From: Ferrimonas balearica
Lineage (GTDB): Bacteria > Pseudomonadota > Gammaproteobacteria > Enterobacterales > Shewanellaceae
NCBI RefSeq assembly: GCF_019802055.1
Contig: NZ_JAHVHW010000004.1
Location: 248,001 to 312,000, forward strand
Direction of reading: 5' to 3'
DNA: 64,000 nucleotides
Part shown: positions 56,907 through 64,000 of the stretch, piece after piece
How the letters are laid out: each line of letters starts with the position of its first letter
Numbering within the stretch: position 1 is the first letter of the stretch
The notes under the pieces: generated by a model
The model's input: only the letters and a program-made list of their open reading frames with translations
What the model was told of the DNA's origin: nothing
Databases searched by the model: none
Program-made: the position numbers and the translations under genes

Positions 56907-57998
56907 ATGGGTTTTAAATGCGGTATCGTGGGTCTGCCGAACGTGGGCAAATCCACTCTCTTTAACGCGCTGACCAAGGCCGGCATCGAAGCGGCCAACT
57001 TCCCCTTCTGTACCATTGAGCCGAACACCGGTGTGGTACCGGTGCCGGACCAGCGCCTGGATGCCCTGGCCAAAATCGTCAACCCCCAGCGAGTGCTGCC
57101 CACCACCATGGAGTTCGTGGACATTGCCGGCCTGGTAAAAGGCGCTTCCACCGGCGAAGGCCTGGGCAACAAATTCCTGGCCAACATTCGTGAAACCGAT
57201 GCCATCGGTCACGTGGTTCGCTGCTTTGAAAACGACAACATCGTGCACGTTGCGGGTGGCGTGAACCCGGCTGAGGACATTGAGGTGATCAACACCGAAC
57301 TGGCTCTGGCTGATATGGACGCCGTAGAGAAAGCGCTGCAGCGTCTGGCCAAGCGCGCCAAAGGCGGCGACAAAGACGCCAAAGCCGAGATGGTGGTACT
57401 GGAGAAGGTGCTGCCGGTGCTGGAGCAAGGCGGTATGGCCCGCTCCGTGGCTCTGGAGCCGGAAGAGAAAGCCCGCATCCAGTACATGGGTCTGCTGACC
57501 CTCAAGCCGACCATGTACATCGCCAACGTGAACGATGACGGCTTCGAGAACAACCCCTACCTGGACCAGGTGCGTGAAATCGCCGCCCAGGAGAATGCGG
57601 TTGTGGTTCCGGTGTGTGCCGAGATCGAATCCGAGATCGCCGAACTGGAAGATGAAGAGCGCGAAGAGTTTATGGCGGACCTGGGCATTGAAGAGCCGGG
57701 TCTGAATCGTGTGATCCGCTCCGGTTACGATCTGCTCAACCTGCAAACCTACTTCACCGCCGGTGTAAAAGAGGTGCGCGCCTGGACCATCCCTGTTGGC
57801 GCCACCGGTCCGCAGGCCGCCGGTAAGATCCACACCGATTTCGAGCGTGGCTACATCCGTGCTGAAGTGATCGCCTATGACGATTACATCGCCCTGGGGG
57901 GCGAGAACGCCGCCAAGGAAGCGGGTAAGAAGCGCTCTGAAGGTAAGGACTACATCGTAAAAGATGGCGATGTGATCCACTTCCTGTTCAACGTCTGA
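56907..57998 (+). CDS. ychF: Redox-regulated ATPase YchF
   Basis: 363 residues of the OBG/YchF family. P-loop [14 protein letters not shown], switch region [20 protein letters not shown], the adenine-specifying NVND in ANVNDDGF, and a C-terminal TGS domain ([13 protein letters not shown]). The protein binds ATP instead of GTP and has been linked to ribosomes and oxidative stress. Strong codon bias. A terminator follows. Confidence 0.97.
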   Translation: MGFKCGIVGLPNVGKSTLFNALTKAGIEAANFPFCTIEPNTGVVPVPDQRLDALAKIVNPQRVLPTTMEFVDIAGLVKGASTGEGLGNKFLANIRETDAIGHVVRCFENDNIVHVAGGVNPAEDIEVINTELALADMDAVEKALQRLAKRAKGGDKDAKAEMVVLEKVLPVLEQGGMARSVALEPEEKARIQYMGLLTLKPTMYIANVNDDGFENNPYLDQVREIAAQENAVVVPVCAEIESEIAELEDEEREEFMADLGIEEPGLNRVIRSGYDLLNLQTYFTAGVKEVRAWTIPVGATGPQAAGKIHTDFERGYIRAEVIAYDDYIALGGENAAKEAGKKRSEGKDYIVKDGDVIHFLFNV

Positions 57999-58018
57999 GC
58001 AGTTCGCCTTTTTACTGT

Positions 58019-58052
58019 GAAAAAGCCCGGCTATGCCGGGCTTTTTTTTGTG
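58019..58052 (+). terminator. Terminator of the rplY-pth-ychF operon
   Basis: AAAGCCCGGC-TAT-GCCGGGCTTT (58023-58045) followed by five more T. Confidence 0.9.
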
Positions 58053-58209
58053 TCGTTCAGCCTTCCCTGCCAGCCACTTTCTGGCAAAATCGGACGCCGG
58101 GGCCGATCGCTTTTTCATCACCCGTGAGGGCGAATTGCTGCATCTTTACCTAGTCTGACTATTTTCCACGCGAACGGTCCCGTTTGGAAAGATTTCGCCG
58201 CAAAAGCAG

Positions 58210-58238
58210 TTGACGCTGTGGGGGGGACTAAGCATAAT
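58210..58238 (+). promoter_or_regulatory. Promoter of the tRNA operon
   Basis: TTGACG (58210-58215), 17 bp, CATAAT (58233-58238), followed by ACGCCCCGC, a GC-rich discriminator typical of stringently controlled stable RNA genes; about 37 bp before the first tRNA. Confidence 0.75.
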
Positions 58239-58274
58239 ACGCCCCGCTCCCAGCGATGGGAGGCAAGAAACGAT

Positions 58275-58351
58275 GGCTACGTAGCTCAGCTGGTTAGAGC
58301 ACGGCACTCATAATGCCGGGGTCGCAGGTTCAAGTCCCGCCGTAGCCACCA
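58275..58351 (+). tRNA. tRNA-Met (elongator, anticodon CAT)
   Basis: 77 nt with CCA. Acceptor GGCTACG/CGTAGCC, anticodon CAT at 58309-58311. It is closest to elongator tRNA-Met (metT type) and unlike initiator tRNA or tRNA-Ile2, which starts GGCCCC. Confidence 0.95.
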
Positions 58352-58361
58352 TTTTTGCGAT

Positions 58362-58446
58362 GCGGAAGTGGCGGAATTGGTAGACGCACCAGATTTAGGT
58401 TCTGGCGCCGCGAGGCGTGAGAGTTCAAGTCTCTCCTTCCGCACCA
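58362..58446 (+). tRNA. tRNA-Leu (anticodon TAG)
   Basis: 85 nt with CCA and a long variable arm. Acceptor GCGGAAG/CTTCCGC, anticodon loop TTTAGGT giving TAG. Matches leuW by type and operon position. Confidence 0.95.
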
Positions 58447-58451
58447 TCTGT

Positions 58452-58526
58452 TGGGCTATCGCCAAGCGGTAAGGCAGCGGGTTTTGATCCCGCCATTCCC
58501 AGGTTCGAATCCTGGTAGCCCAGCCA
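58452..58526 (+). tRNA. tRNA-Gln (anticodon TTG), array copy 1
   Basis: 75 nt, identical to the copy at 51970. It is five bases after tRNA-Leu. Confidence 0.97.
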
Positions 58527-58589
58527 TCTTTTAGATGTGCGACATTGTCGGGCATCGATTGGGTACCACCCAATCAACACGGTTTCCGT

Positions 58590-58666
58590 GGCTATGTAGC
58601 TCAGCTGGTTAGAGCACAGCACTCATAATGCTGGGGTCGCAGGTTCAAGTCCCGCCATAGCCACCA
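58590..58666 (+). tRNA. tRNA-Met (elongator, anticodon CAT), second gene
   Basis: 77 nt with CCA. It differs from the first tRNA-Met by paired changes in the acceptor stem (GGCTATG/CATAGCC) and anticodon stem (CAGCA/TGCTG), so both cloverleaves remain intact. Confidence 0.95.
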
Positions 58667-58696
58667 TTTTTCGATTGCATCAGCAATCACCCCAGT

Positions 58697-58771
58697 TGGG
58701 CTATCGCCAAGCGGTAAGGCAGCGGGTTTTGATCCCGCCATTCCCAGGTTCGAATCCTGGTAGCCCAGCCA
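58697..58771 (+). tRNA. tRNA-Gln (anticodon TTG), array copy 2
   Basis: 75 nt, identical to the other tRNA-Gln genes. Confidence 0.97.
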
Positions 58772-58803
58772 TCTTTTGAACGACTTCGGTTGTTCCCCCC
58801 AGT

Positions 58804-58878
58804 TGGGCTATCGCCAAGCGGTAAGGCAGCGGGTTTTGATCCCGCCATTCCCAGGTTCGAATCCTGGTAGCCCAGCCA
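58804..58878 (+). tRNA. tRNA-Gln (anticodon TTG), array copy 3
   Basis: 75 nt, identical to the other copies. The spacer before it (from 58772) and the one after it differ at only a few bases, a sign of tandem duplication. Confidence 0.97.
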
Positions 58879-58910
58879 TCTTTCGAACGACTCCGGTTGT
58901 TCACCCTAGT

Positions 58911-58985
58911 TGGGCTATCGCCAAGCGGTAAGGCAGCGGGTTTTGATCCCGCCATTCCCAGGTTCGAATCCTGGTAGCCCAGCCA
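58911..58985 (+). tRNA. tRNA-Gln (anticodon TTG), array copy 4
   Basis: 75 nt, identical to the other copies. Last gene of the operon; a terminator follows six bases on. Confidence 0.97.
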
Positions 58986-58990
58986 TCTTC

Positions 58991-59026
58991 CAAAAGCTCG
59001 CCTTGTGCGGGCTTTTGTCGTTTTTG
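58991..59026 (+). terminator. Terminator of the tRNA operon
   Basis: AAAAGCTCGC-CTTGT-GCGGGCTTTT (58992-59016), then GTCGTTTTT. Confidence 0.8.
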
Positions 59027-59112
59027 CCCAACCAACTGACTCCTCTCGCCTTTACTTCACAACGTCACAATCAAGCCACCCACACTGCAATGACCGCCTT
59101 GGACAACAAGGG

Positions 59113-59147
59113 GCAAAAAAAAGCGACCCCTTTCGGAGCCGCTTTAC
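59113..59147 (-). terminator. Terminator of the copper receptor gene
   Basis: On the minus strand AAAGCGGCTCC-GAAA-GGGGTCGCTTT is followed by more T (59115-59146). The GAAA tetraloop and long T-run are typical of an intrinsic terminator. Confidence 0.8.
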
Positions 59148-59167
59148 TTGACGAGGTTGATGAATTC

Positions 59168-61138
59168 TCAGAACTGGTAGTCCAGCCTCACCCAGGCATT
59201 GCGTCCCGGTTCATTGACCCGGATGGTGCGCTCCTCGGGCGGCAGCATGTCATTGCCGGAGCCCGCCTTGCTGACGTGCTCGGCGTACGCTTTGTCAAAG
59301 ACGTTATCGATGCCAAAGCTCAGGCGGATAGACTCACCGTGCTTCCAGGCACCATTCAGGGAGAGCACACCGAAGCCTGCGGTTTCCCCCAGGTCCTGCC
59401 CCACGATGTTGCCCTGCCCCACGGCCACGCGATCCTGGTTGTCCACCAGACGCCACAGCGCCCCGAACACCCAGTTGTCGTTCTCATAATCCAGAGCGAT
59501 ACGCCCCTCCAGCGGAGAGATCTGACCCAGTGCGACCTTGTCGGTGTCATTGTCACCATGGGTATAGGCCACGGTGGTAGTCAGCTTGAAGTACTGGGCA
59601 AAACGGTAGTTCATCCCCAGTTCACCGCCCCATAGAGTGGCGTCAACATTGCGCGCTGAGGGCATGTTGTTGTCGATCAGGATGTAGTCCTGGATGTCGG
59701 CATAGAACAGTGAGGCAGACAGCTCCACCGGCCCTTGGTAGATCCAGCCCACATCCAACTGAGTGGTCTGCTCCGGATCCAGAATCAGGTTTTGACCGGA
59801 CTTCATGATCTCCCAGTAGTCGGCGACGCGTTGGGCATAACCCACACCGGCGTACAGCTGGTGCTGCTCCAACAGCCACTCGTAGCGGCCAAAACCGCTG
59901 ACCAGGTTTTCAGTACGCTCATTGACTTTGTTGGCGCCGGACCAACTGCCCAGCAAAGTCTGCTCGTAGCGGTCATATCGGGCACCGGCCACCATCTTAC
60001 CCGGGCCCACCTGCCAGTCAGACTCCAACAACAGGCCCAGGTTCTCTTTGCTGTAGACGTCCTCAAACGCATTGCCCAGCAGTTCGTCCAGGCTTAGGCC
60101 GTTGCGCATATCCTGGGTGCTGTCCAGGTAGTCGATGCCCAGAAGCAGTTCCCAATTGTCACTCGGCGTCAGTTCGAACCAGAGGTGGCCACCGATATTG
60201 GTGCGCCGAGGGTTGGCACCGGGAGCGGTATTATCCGGCTTATCGAACTGATCCATGATGTGGTCGTTCTGGTTGTAGTAACCCTGGAACTCCACCAGCT
60301 TGAGCCAATCCAGATCAGACCCTGTGCGCATCAGCAGAGTGGCGTTCTCATTGTCGATCTGTCGCGCCTTGTTGGCGCGGTCCGCGTACTCCGCCGAACC
60401 GGAGGAGAAGCCGTAGCTCAACTCCACCACCGACTCCGCATCCGGCGTCCAGCCGATGGCAGTGTGGAAGTTGTCACGGTCGTAGCTCGACTGCATGGTG
60501 TCGCCATTACCATCCTTGAAGTCATCGCTCTCGGAGTGGTTGGCATCGATGCGCCAGTAGTGGTCGGCAGTGCCGGTGACCAGCTCCATCGCGTAATCCT
60601 TACGCTCGAAGCTGCCAAAGGTCATGCTGGCGCGCCCTTCGGTGCCCGGTTCCAGCAAGCCGAAATGGTCGCGCTCAAACAGCACGGTCCCGGCAGAGCC
60701 CACCGGACCGTATTTCACGGTTTGCGGGCCCTTAATCACCTCGACCCGCTCGTAGGTATCGGGAGAGATGTAGTTGGTGGGCGGATCCATACGGCCACCG
60801 CAAGTGCCGCCCACCTGCTGGCCGTCGTTGACGATATTCACCCGGGAGCCAGCCATGCCACGCAGGGTGATGTCGCCGCCAGCGCCCCCCTTGCGGATCA
60901 CATTGAAGCCGGGAATGGTGCGCAGGAAACCGGAGCCATCAAAGGCTGGCAGCGGTTGTCGCGGCAGTTTGGGATCGGTCACTACGGTCAGAGGAGATTG
61001 CATCACCTCGGCGGTGATGACCTGGTATTCGTCGCAACGGCCCTCCTCGGTACAGTCACTGTTCTTATCGGCGAAAGCCGGCATGGCCAACGCCAGGTTT
61101 ACGGCCGCGGCAACGGCCAAATACTTGCTAACAGGCAT
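59168..61138 (-). CDS. TonB-dependent copper receptor (OprC-like)
   Basis: 656 residues. Signal peptide ending AMPAFA, a plug domain (about 60-160) and a 22-strand barrel ending AWVRLDYQF. The copper-receptor hallmark CGGRMDPPTNY is present with Cys113 and Met117, plus His293-x-Met295 in NDHIMDQF. As I recall, P. aeruginosa OprC binds copper through Cys143/Met147 and His323/Met325; all four fall exactly 30 residues earlier here. It imports copper across the outer membrane with TonB energy. It is a single-gene unit, and I see no clear copper-regulator site upstream. Confidence 0.93.
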   Translation of the reverse strand: MPVSKYLAVAAAVNLALAMPAFADKNSDCTEEGRCDEYQVITAEVMQSPLTVVTDPKLPRQPLPAFDGSGFLRTIPGFNVIRKGGAGGDITLRGMAGSRVNIVNDGQQVGGTCGGRMDPPTNYISPDTYERVEVIKGPQTVKYGPVGSAGTVLFERDHFGLLEPGTEGRASMTFGSFERKDYAMELVTGTADHYWRIDANHSESDDFKDGNGDTMQSSYDRDNFHTAIGWTPDAESVVELSYGFSSGSAEYADRANKARQIDNENATLLMRTGSDLDWLKLVEFQGYYNQNDHIMDQFDKPDNTAPGANPRRTNIGGHLWFELTPSDNWELLLGIDYLDSTQDMRNGLSLDELLGNAFEDVYSKENLGLLLESDWQVGPGKMVAGARYDRYEQTLLGSWSGANKVNERTENLVSGFGRYEWLLEQHQLYAGVGYAQRVADYWEIMKSGQNLILDPEQTTQLDVGWIYQGPVELSASLFYADIQDYILIDNNMPSARNVDATLWGGELGMNYRFAQYFKLTTTVAYTHGDNDTDKVALGQISPLEGRIALDYENDNWVFGALWRLVDNQDRVAVGQGNIVGQDLGETAGFGVLSLNGAWKHGESIRLSFGIDNVFDKAYAEHVSKAGSGNDMLPPEERTIRVNEPGRNAWVRLDYQF

Positions 61139-61256
61139 GAAAACTCAATCCTTTTGATTGCTCAGCGCGGGGCAAGTGCCATGGGATAACGCCGTTTTAC
61201 TCCCTTTGGGGAAAAGGCCAAGGATGGTGCGACAGGGTGCGACAATATGCCGCAGC

Positions 61257-61282
61257 AGCCGGTGCCTGAAGAGGCACCGGGG
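61257..61282 (-). terminator. Hairpin after the GtrA gene
   Basis: CCGGTGCCT-GAAG-AGGCACCGG (61259-61280), a perfect 9-bp stem downstream of the GtrA stop on the minus strand. No T-run follows, so termination would be weak or factor-aided. Confidence 0.45.
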
Positions 61283-61316
61283 ATCAGGATGGGAAAATGT
61301 CAGTGAGGGGAGAGAC

Positions 61317-61721
61317 TCAGGGGCTGGACTTAGACGCCGGGGCAAAGACCCAGATCTGACTGGCAAAGTAGTTCACGCCCATACCCGCAAGCACCCCACC
61401 GACCATCGCGATATAGGGCGCCCACCCCTGGTGGCCCAGCAACATCAACAGCAGTTGAAACACCCCAAGATTGGGCAGTGCCGCCAACAGCGCACTGGTC
61501 AATGCCCGTCGCCACTGTGTCAGGCAGGGTTGCGCCGGTCGGTCGGCGAAGGTCAGGCGCCGATTGCAGTACCAGGTGGTCGTGGCGGCCACGACAAAGG
61601 CCACCACCCGAGCCAGTTGCACCGAGCTTCCCGCCACTTGCCACAACAGGATGAATACCAGGCTGTCGACACCAAACCCCACCGCGCCAACCAGAGCAAA
61701 CTGCAGGAACCGGCGGCTCAC
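61317..61721 (-). CDS. GtrA family membrane protein (glycolipid flippase-like)
   Basis: 134 residues with four membrane helices. The family start RFLQFALVGAVGFGVDSLVF and the WYCNRRLTF motif are clear. GtrA proteins are thought to flip polyprenyl-phosphate-linked sugars across the inner membrane. Its start overlaps the GT39 stop by four bases, making it the last gene of a glycosylation cassette. Confidence 0.92.
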   Translation of the reverse strand: MSRRFLQFALVGAVGFGVDSLVFILLWQVAGSSVQLARVVAFVVAATTTWYCNRRLTFADRPAQPCLTQWRRALTSALLAALPNLGVFQLLLMLLGHQGWAPYIAMVGGVLAGMGVNYFASQIWVFAPASKSSP

Positions 61722-63100
61722 TGAGTCGCCTCACAGCGGTAGAGCACCCGTTTGCCGCTCTGGCGCTGCGGCTGACACTGGTAGCTAGCGCTCTCCAGAG
61801 GCTGAGCCAGCGAGCCCGGACGGCCTGCCAGGTAGAAGGTCCCCTGCGTTGGCAGTTCAGAGAGGGAACGGGCCAGTCTGGCCTGTCCTCCGGAGTAGAA
61901 CTGACCGGAGAAGGGGCGTTTCTGCCAGTAGTACAACGGCGCTTCCGGCAGCTCCGTCAGCAGCGCTTTGTCGCTCTTCTTCTCACTCAATCCGAAACCG
62001 GTCAGAGCCACCATCGCCACCACCAGCAACAGGGGCGTCACCAGACTGGCACCCGCCACGACCGGGACCTCCCGCTCACGGACCAGTGTGGCAATCAACA
62101 GTGCCATCGCCGGAATGCCCGGCAGCACATAGGCGGGCAGAATGTTGCCGGCCAGGGTAAAGAGCACCATGGGGGCAACCATCCACAACAGCAGGAAACT
62201 GACCCAGGGACGATCGATCGGCCCCAACTGACCGCGTCGACGCCATACCACCCAGGGCAGCAGCAGCGACCAGGGCAAAGCGCTGTAGAGCCAGAACAGC
62301 CAGATGGTGCCCCTGGGCTCATCGTGAGCAGAACCGTACAGGTCTCCCTGCCAGCCACTCTCCACAAAGCGAGAGAAGTGCTCTCCCACCAGGAAGTAGT
62401 TCAGGAAGCCCGGCGTGGCCTGCTCCGCCAGCCCATACCAGGGGGCGGCAACTGCCAGCATCAGCAGAGTGCCGGACAACAGCGGAAAGCGTTGCCACAG
62501 CGCCACAAACGCGCCCTTGAATCCATGCTGCATCATCAGCCAGGGCCCAACCGCCAGCGCCATCAGGACAATCACCACTGGCCCCTTGGCCAGCAGACCG
62601 ATAGCCAACCCTACAAACGCCACGTACCCCCAACGGTAGTGCCCCAGCCAACCCAGAAAGAACCCCATCATCGCCAGAGTCAGCCCCAGGGTCAGCGCCA
62701 TATCGGTCATCACAGCGCCAGCCGCGACGGCGAAGATGGCACAACTGGCCAGTACCAGCGCTGTCAGAGCCGGATTGATGCGTTGGCGTCGTGCAAGAGA
62801 AACCACCAGGCCCAGGGTCAGCAGTCCAGCGATCCAGTGCGGTACCCGGGCGGCAAACTCGTTGTCTCCCAGCACAGCCATGGTTCCGGCACTCATCCAG
62901 GTGTGCAGCGGCGGCTTACCCCAAAACGGCACGCCGTAATCAAACTGAGGCGTCAGCCAGTTACCGGTTTCCACCATGATGCGGGCCATCTCACCGTAGC
63001 GCGCCTCCGTGGTGTCCATCAGTGGGTAGGCCCCCAATGTCGCCAGGCGGAGCAACAGGGCAAAAGCGGCCAGGAACCAGAGGGTACGGGTGCGGATCAT
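61718..63100 (-). CDS. Glycosyltransferase family 39 (ArnT-like) membrane protein
   Basis: 460 residues, ten or more membrane helices and a short C-terminal periplasmic part. The GT39/ArnT-type active segment is seen in YPLMDTTEARYGEMARIMVETGNW, with GKPPLHTWMSAG. It should move a sugar from a polyprenyl-phosphate donor to an acceptor on the periplasmic side. The acceptor (lipid A, O antigen or protein) cannot be told. Start and stop overlap both neighbours by four bases. Confidence 0.9.
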   Translation of the reverse strand: MIRTRTLWFLAAFALLLRLATLGAYPLMDTTEARYGEMARIMVETGNWLTPQFDYGVPFWGKPPLHTWMSAGTMAVLGDNEFAARVPHWIAGLLTLGLVVSLARRQRINPALTALVLASCAIFAVAAGAVMTDMALTLGLTLAMMGFFLGWLGHYRWGYVAFVGLAIGLLAKGPVVIVLMALAVGPWLMMQHGFKGAFVALWQRFPLLSGTLLMLAVAAPWYGLAEQATPGFLNYFLVGEHFSRFVESGWQGDLYGSAHDEPRGTIWLFWLYSALPWSLLLPWVVWRRRGQLGPIDRPWVSFLLLWMVAPMVLFTLAGNILPAYVLPGIPAMALLIATLVREREVPVVAGASLVTPLLLVVAMVALTGFGLSEKKSDKALLTELPEAPLYYWQKRPFSGQFYSGGQARLARSLSELPTQGTFYLAGRPGSLAQPLESASYQCQPQRQSGKRVLYRCEATQ

Positions 63101-64000
63101 TGCTGCACCTCCTTGGCACGATGCAGCACGCTACGGGGCAGCTCTACCACTTCCTCCACCAGATAGTTGGGCCGCCCTTTGGTTTCGATATAGACCCGCC
63201 CGAGGTATTCACCCAGCAGCCCCATAGCAAGCAACTGGACGCCCCCGAGAGCCAGAACCGCCACCATCAGAGAGGGATAGCCTGCCACCGGCTCACCCCA
63301 TATCAGGGTTTTGGCCACCACCCAGGCACCATAGAGAAAGGCGCTGATGGCGATGGTCAGTCCGGTCCAGGTGGCCAGCCGCAACGGCTTGATGCTGAAG
63401 GCGGTGATGCCATCCATCGCCAGCCCCACCAGCTTGGGGTAGTTCCACTTGGTTTGGCCCGCTTCGCGGGGGTCGCGGTCAAACTGGAGTGTCACCTGAC
63501 GAAAACCCGGCCAGGCAAACAGTCCCTTCATGTAACGACTGCGCTCTGGCAGCGCGTTAAGTTGGTCCACGACCTGACGGCTCAGCAGGCGAAAGTCGCC
63601 GACATTCTCCGGAATGGGCATATCGGACAACCAGTTGAGAATGCGGTAGTAGGCCGCCGCCGAGGTGCGCTTAAACCAGCTTTCCCCCAATCGACGACGC
63701 CGCTGCATATTGACCACGTCATACCCTGCCCGCCATTTGGCCAGCATCTCAGGGATCAATTCCGGTGGGTCCTGAAGGTCGGCATCCAGCAGGATCACCG
63801 CCTGCCCCCGGGCGTAAGCCAGGCCAGCACTCATGGCGGCCTCTTTGCCAAAATTGCGACTCAGTGAGAGACACAGGTGGTCACTGCTGCTTCTGGGCAG
63901 GCGCTGGGCCAGTTGATGACTGTCATCGGCGCTGCCATCGTCCACATAGACGATCTCACAACGGTCAGGCAGCGCATCCAGCACTGCGGTCAAACGTCGG
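63097..64000 (-). CDS. Glycosyltransferase family 2 (GtrB/dolichyl-phosphate-sugar synthase type), 5' end cut
   Basis: About 301 residues are visible; the first part lies beyond the window (the frame continues upstream of 63993 as RRLTAVLDAL). Motifs: VDDGSADDSHQLA, the metal-binding DADLQDPPE, and two C-terminal membrane helices followed by LGEYLGRVYIETKGRPNY, typical of GtrB-like enzymes. It loads a sugar onto polyprenyl phosphate. It is the first visible gene of the cassette with GT39 and GtrA. Confidence 0.93.
   Translation of the reverse strand, partial: RRLTAVLDALPDRCEIVYVDDGSADDSHQLAQRLPRSSSDHLCLSLSRNFGKEAAMSAGLAYARGQAVILLDADLQDPPELIPEMLAKWRAGYDVVNMQRRRRLGESWFKRTSAAAYYRILNWLSDMPIPENVGDFRLLSRQVVDQLNALPERSRYMKGLFAWPGFRQVTLQFDRDPREAGQTKWNYPKLVGLAMDGITAFSIKPLRLATWTGLTIAISAFLYGAWVVAKTLIWGEPVAGYPSLMVAVLALGGVQLLAMGLLGEYLGRVYIETKGRPNYLVEEVVELPRSVLHRAKEVQQ

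Noticed and set aside
58701-58955. 84-residue frame with internal repeats on the minus strand
   Set aside because: It is a reading of the tRNA-Gln genes.
58452-58985. Regular 75-bp direct repeats resembling a CRISPR array
   Set aside because: The repeats fold as tRNA-Gln with CCA ends; spacers are short and similar to each other.
61221-61250. Direct repeat GTGCGACA before the copper receptor gene as a regulator site
   Set aside because: Two short copies only and no resemblance to known CueR or CopR sites.

Overview
The window reads as chromosomal core DNA of a high-GC marine-type gammaproteobacterium. The conserved neighbourhoods gcvA/ygdD/rlmM, hemA/prfA/prmC/sirB2/kdsA, lolB/ispE/tRNA-Gln/prs, rplY/pth/ychF and phoR/phoB/sbcD/sbcC, together with an NAD-type isocitrate dehydrogenase, an SstT symporter and DUF3192/DUF819 proteins, fit Alteromonadales. 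Ferrimonas or a close relative is my best guess, but this cannot be proven from the window. Gene density is high, with short or overlapping gene junctions and many compact, often bidirectional terminators. I see no prophage, insertion sequence, integron or CRISPR array.

Layout. 1-3.6 kb: an RND efflux pump (truncated by the window edge) and its lipoprotein adaptor. 3.7-18.9 kb: a phosphate and polyphosphate supercluster holding a PPK2 kinase, pstCAB-phoU, ppk1-ppx, an EVE-domain protein, pstS, phoB-phoR and a porin. Pho boxes stand before pstC, pstS, phoB and the porin. The first three share one geometry: an 18-bp box, a 10-nt gap, then a -10 hexamer. The porin has two boxes in tandem. 18.9-25 kb: sbcDC and rdgC (DNA end processing and recombination). 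25.0-25.5 kb: terminators and a non-coding, hairpin-rich stretch. 25.5-31.2 kb: an M61 peptidase, a TPR protein with a degenerate GGDEF domain, and an active-looking diguanylate cyclase. 31.2-34.8 kb: a tightly packed ppnN-xni-SDR-MBL operon. 34.9-40.9 kb: sstT, a DUF3192 protein, an S9 peptidase and NAD-isocitrate dehydrogenase. 40.7-44.3 kb: the gcvA-hydrolase-ygdD-rlmM-small membrane protein operon, with a small exported protein divergent from it. 44.4-50.4 kb: hemA, prfA-prmC, sirB2, a DUF819 protein and kdsA. 50.5-58.0 kb: lolB-ispE, tRNA-Gln, prs, a 5'-nucleotidase lipoprotein and rplY-pth-ychF. 58.2-59.0 kb: a seven-gene tRNA operon (Met-Leu-Gln-Met-Gln-Gln-Gln). 59.1-64 kb: an OprC-like copper receptor and a GT2/GT39/GtrA glycosylation cassette that runs off the window.

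How it works together. The first third is a phosphate-starvation unit: porin uptake, PstS capture, transport by an unusually large PstC/PstA pair, PhoU/PhoR/PhoB signalling, and polyphosphate storage and mobilisation through PPK1, PPX and PPK2. The least explained points are the large periplasmic domains of PstC and PstA, the degenerate GGDEF protein beside a true cyclase, the structured non-coding block at 25.1-25.3 kb, the five identical tRNA-Gln genes, the prs leader and the GtrB/GT39/GtrA cassette. I did not find a clearly new multi-gene system.
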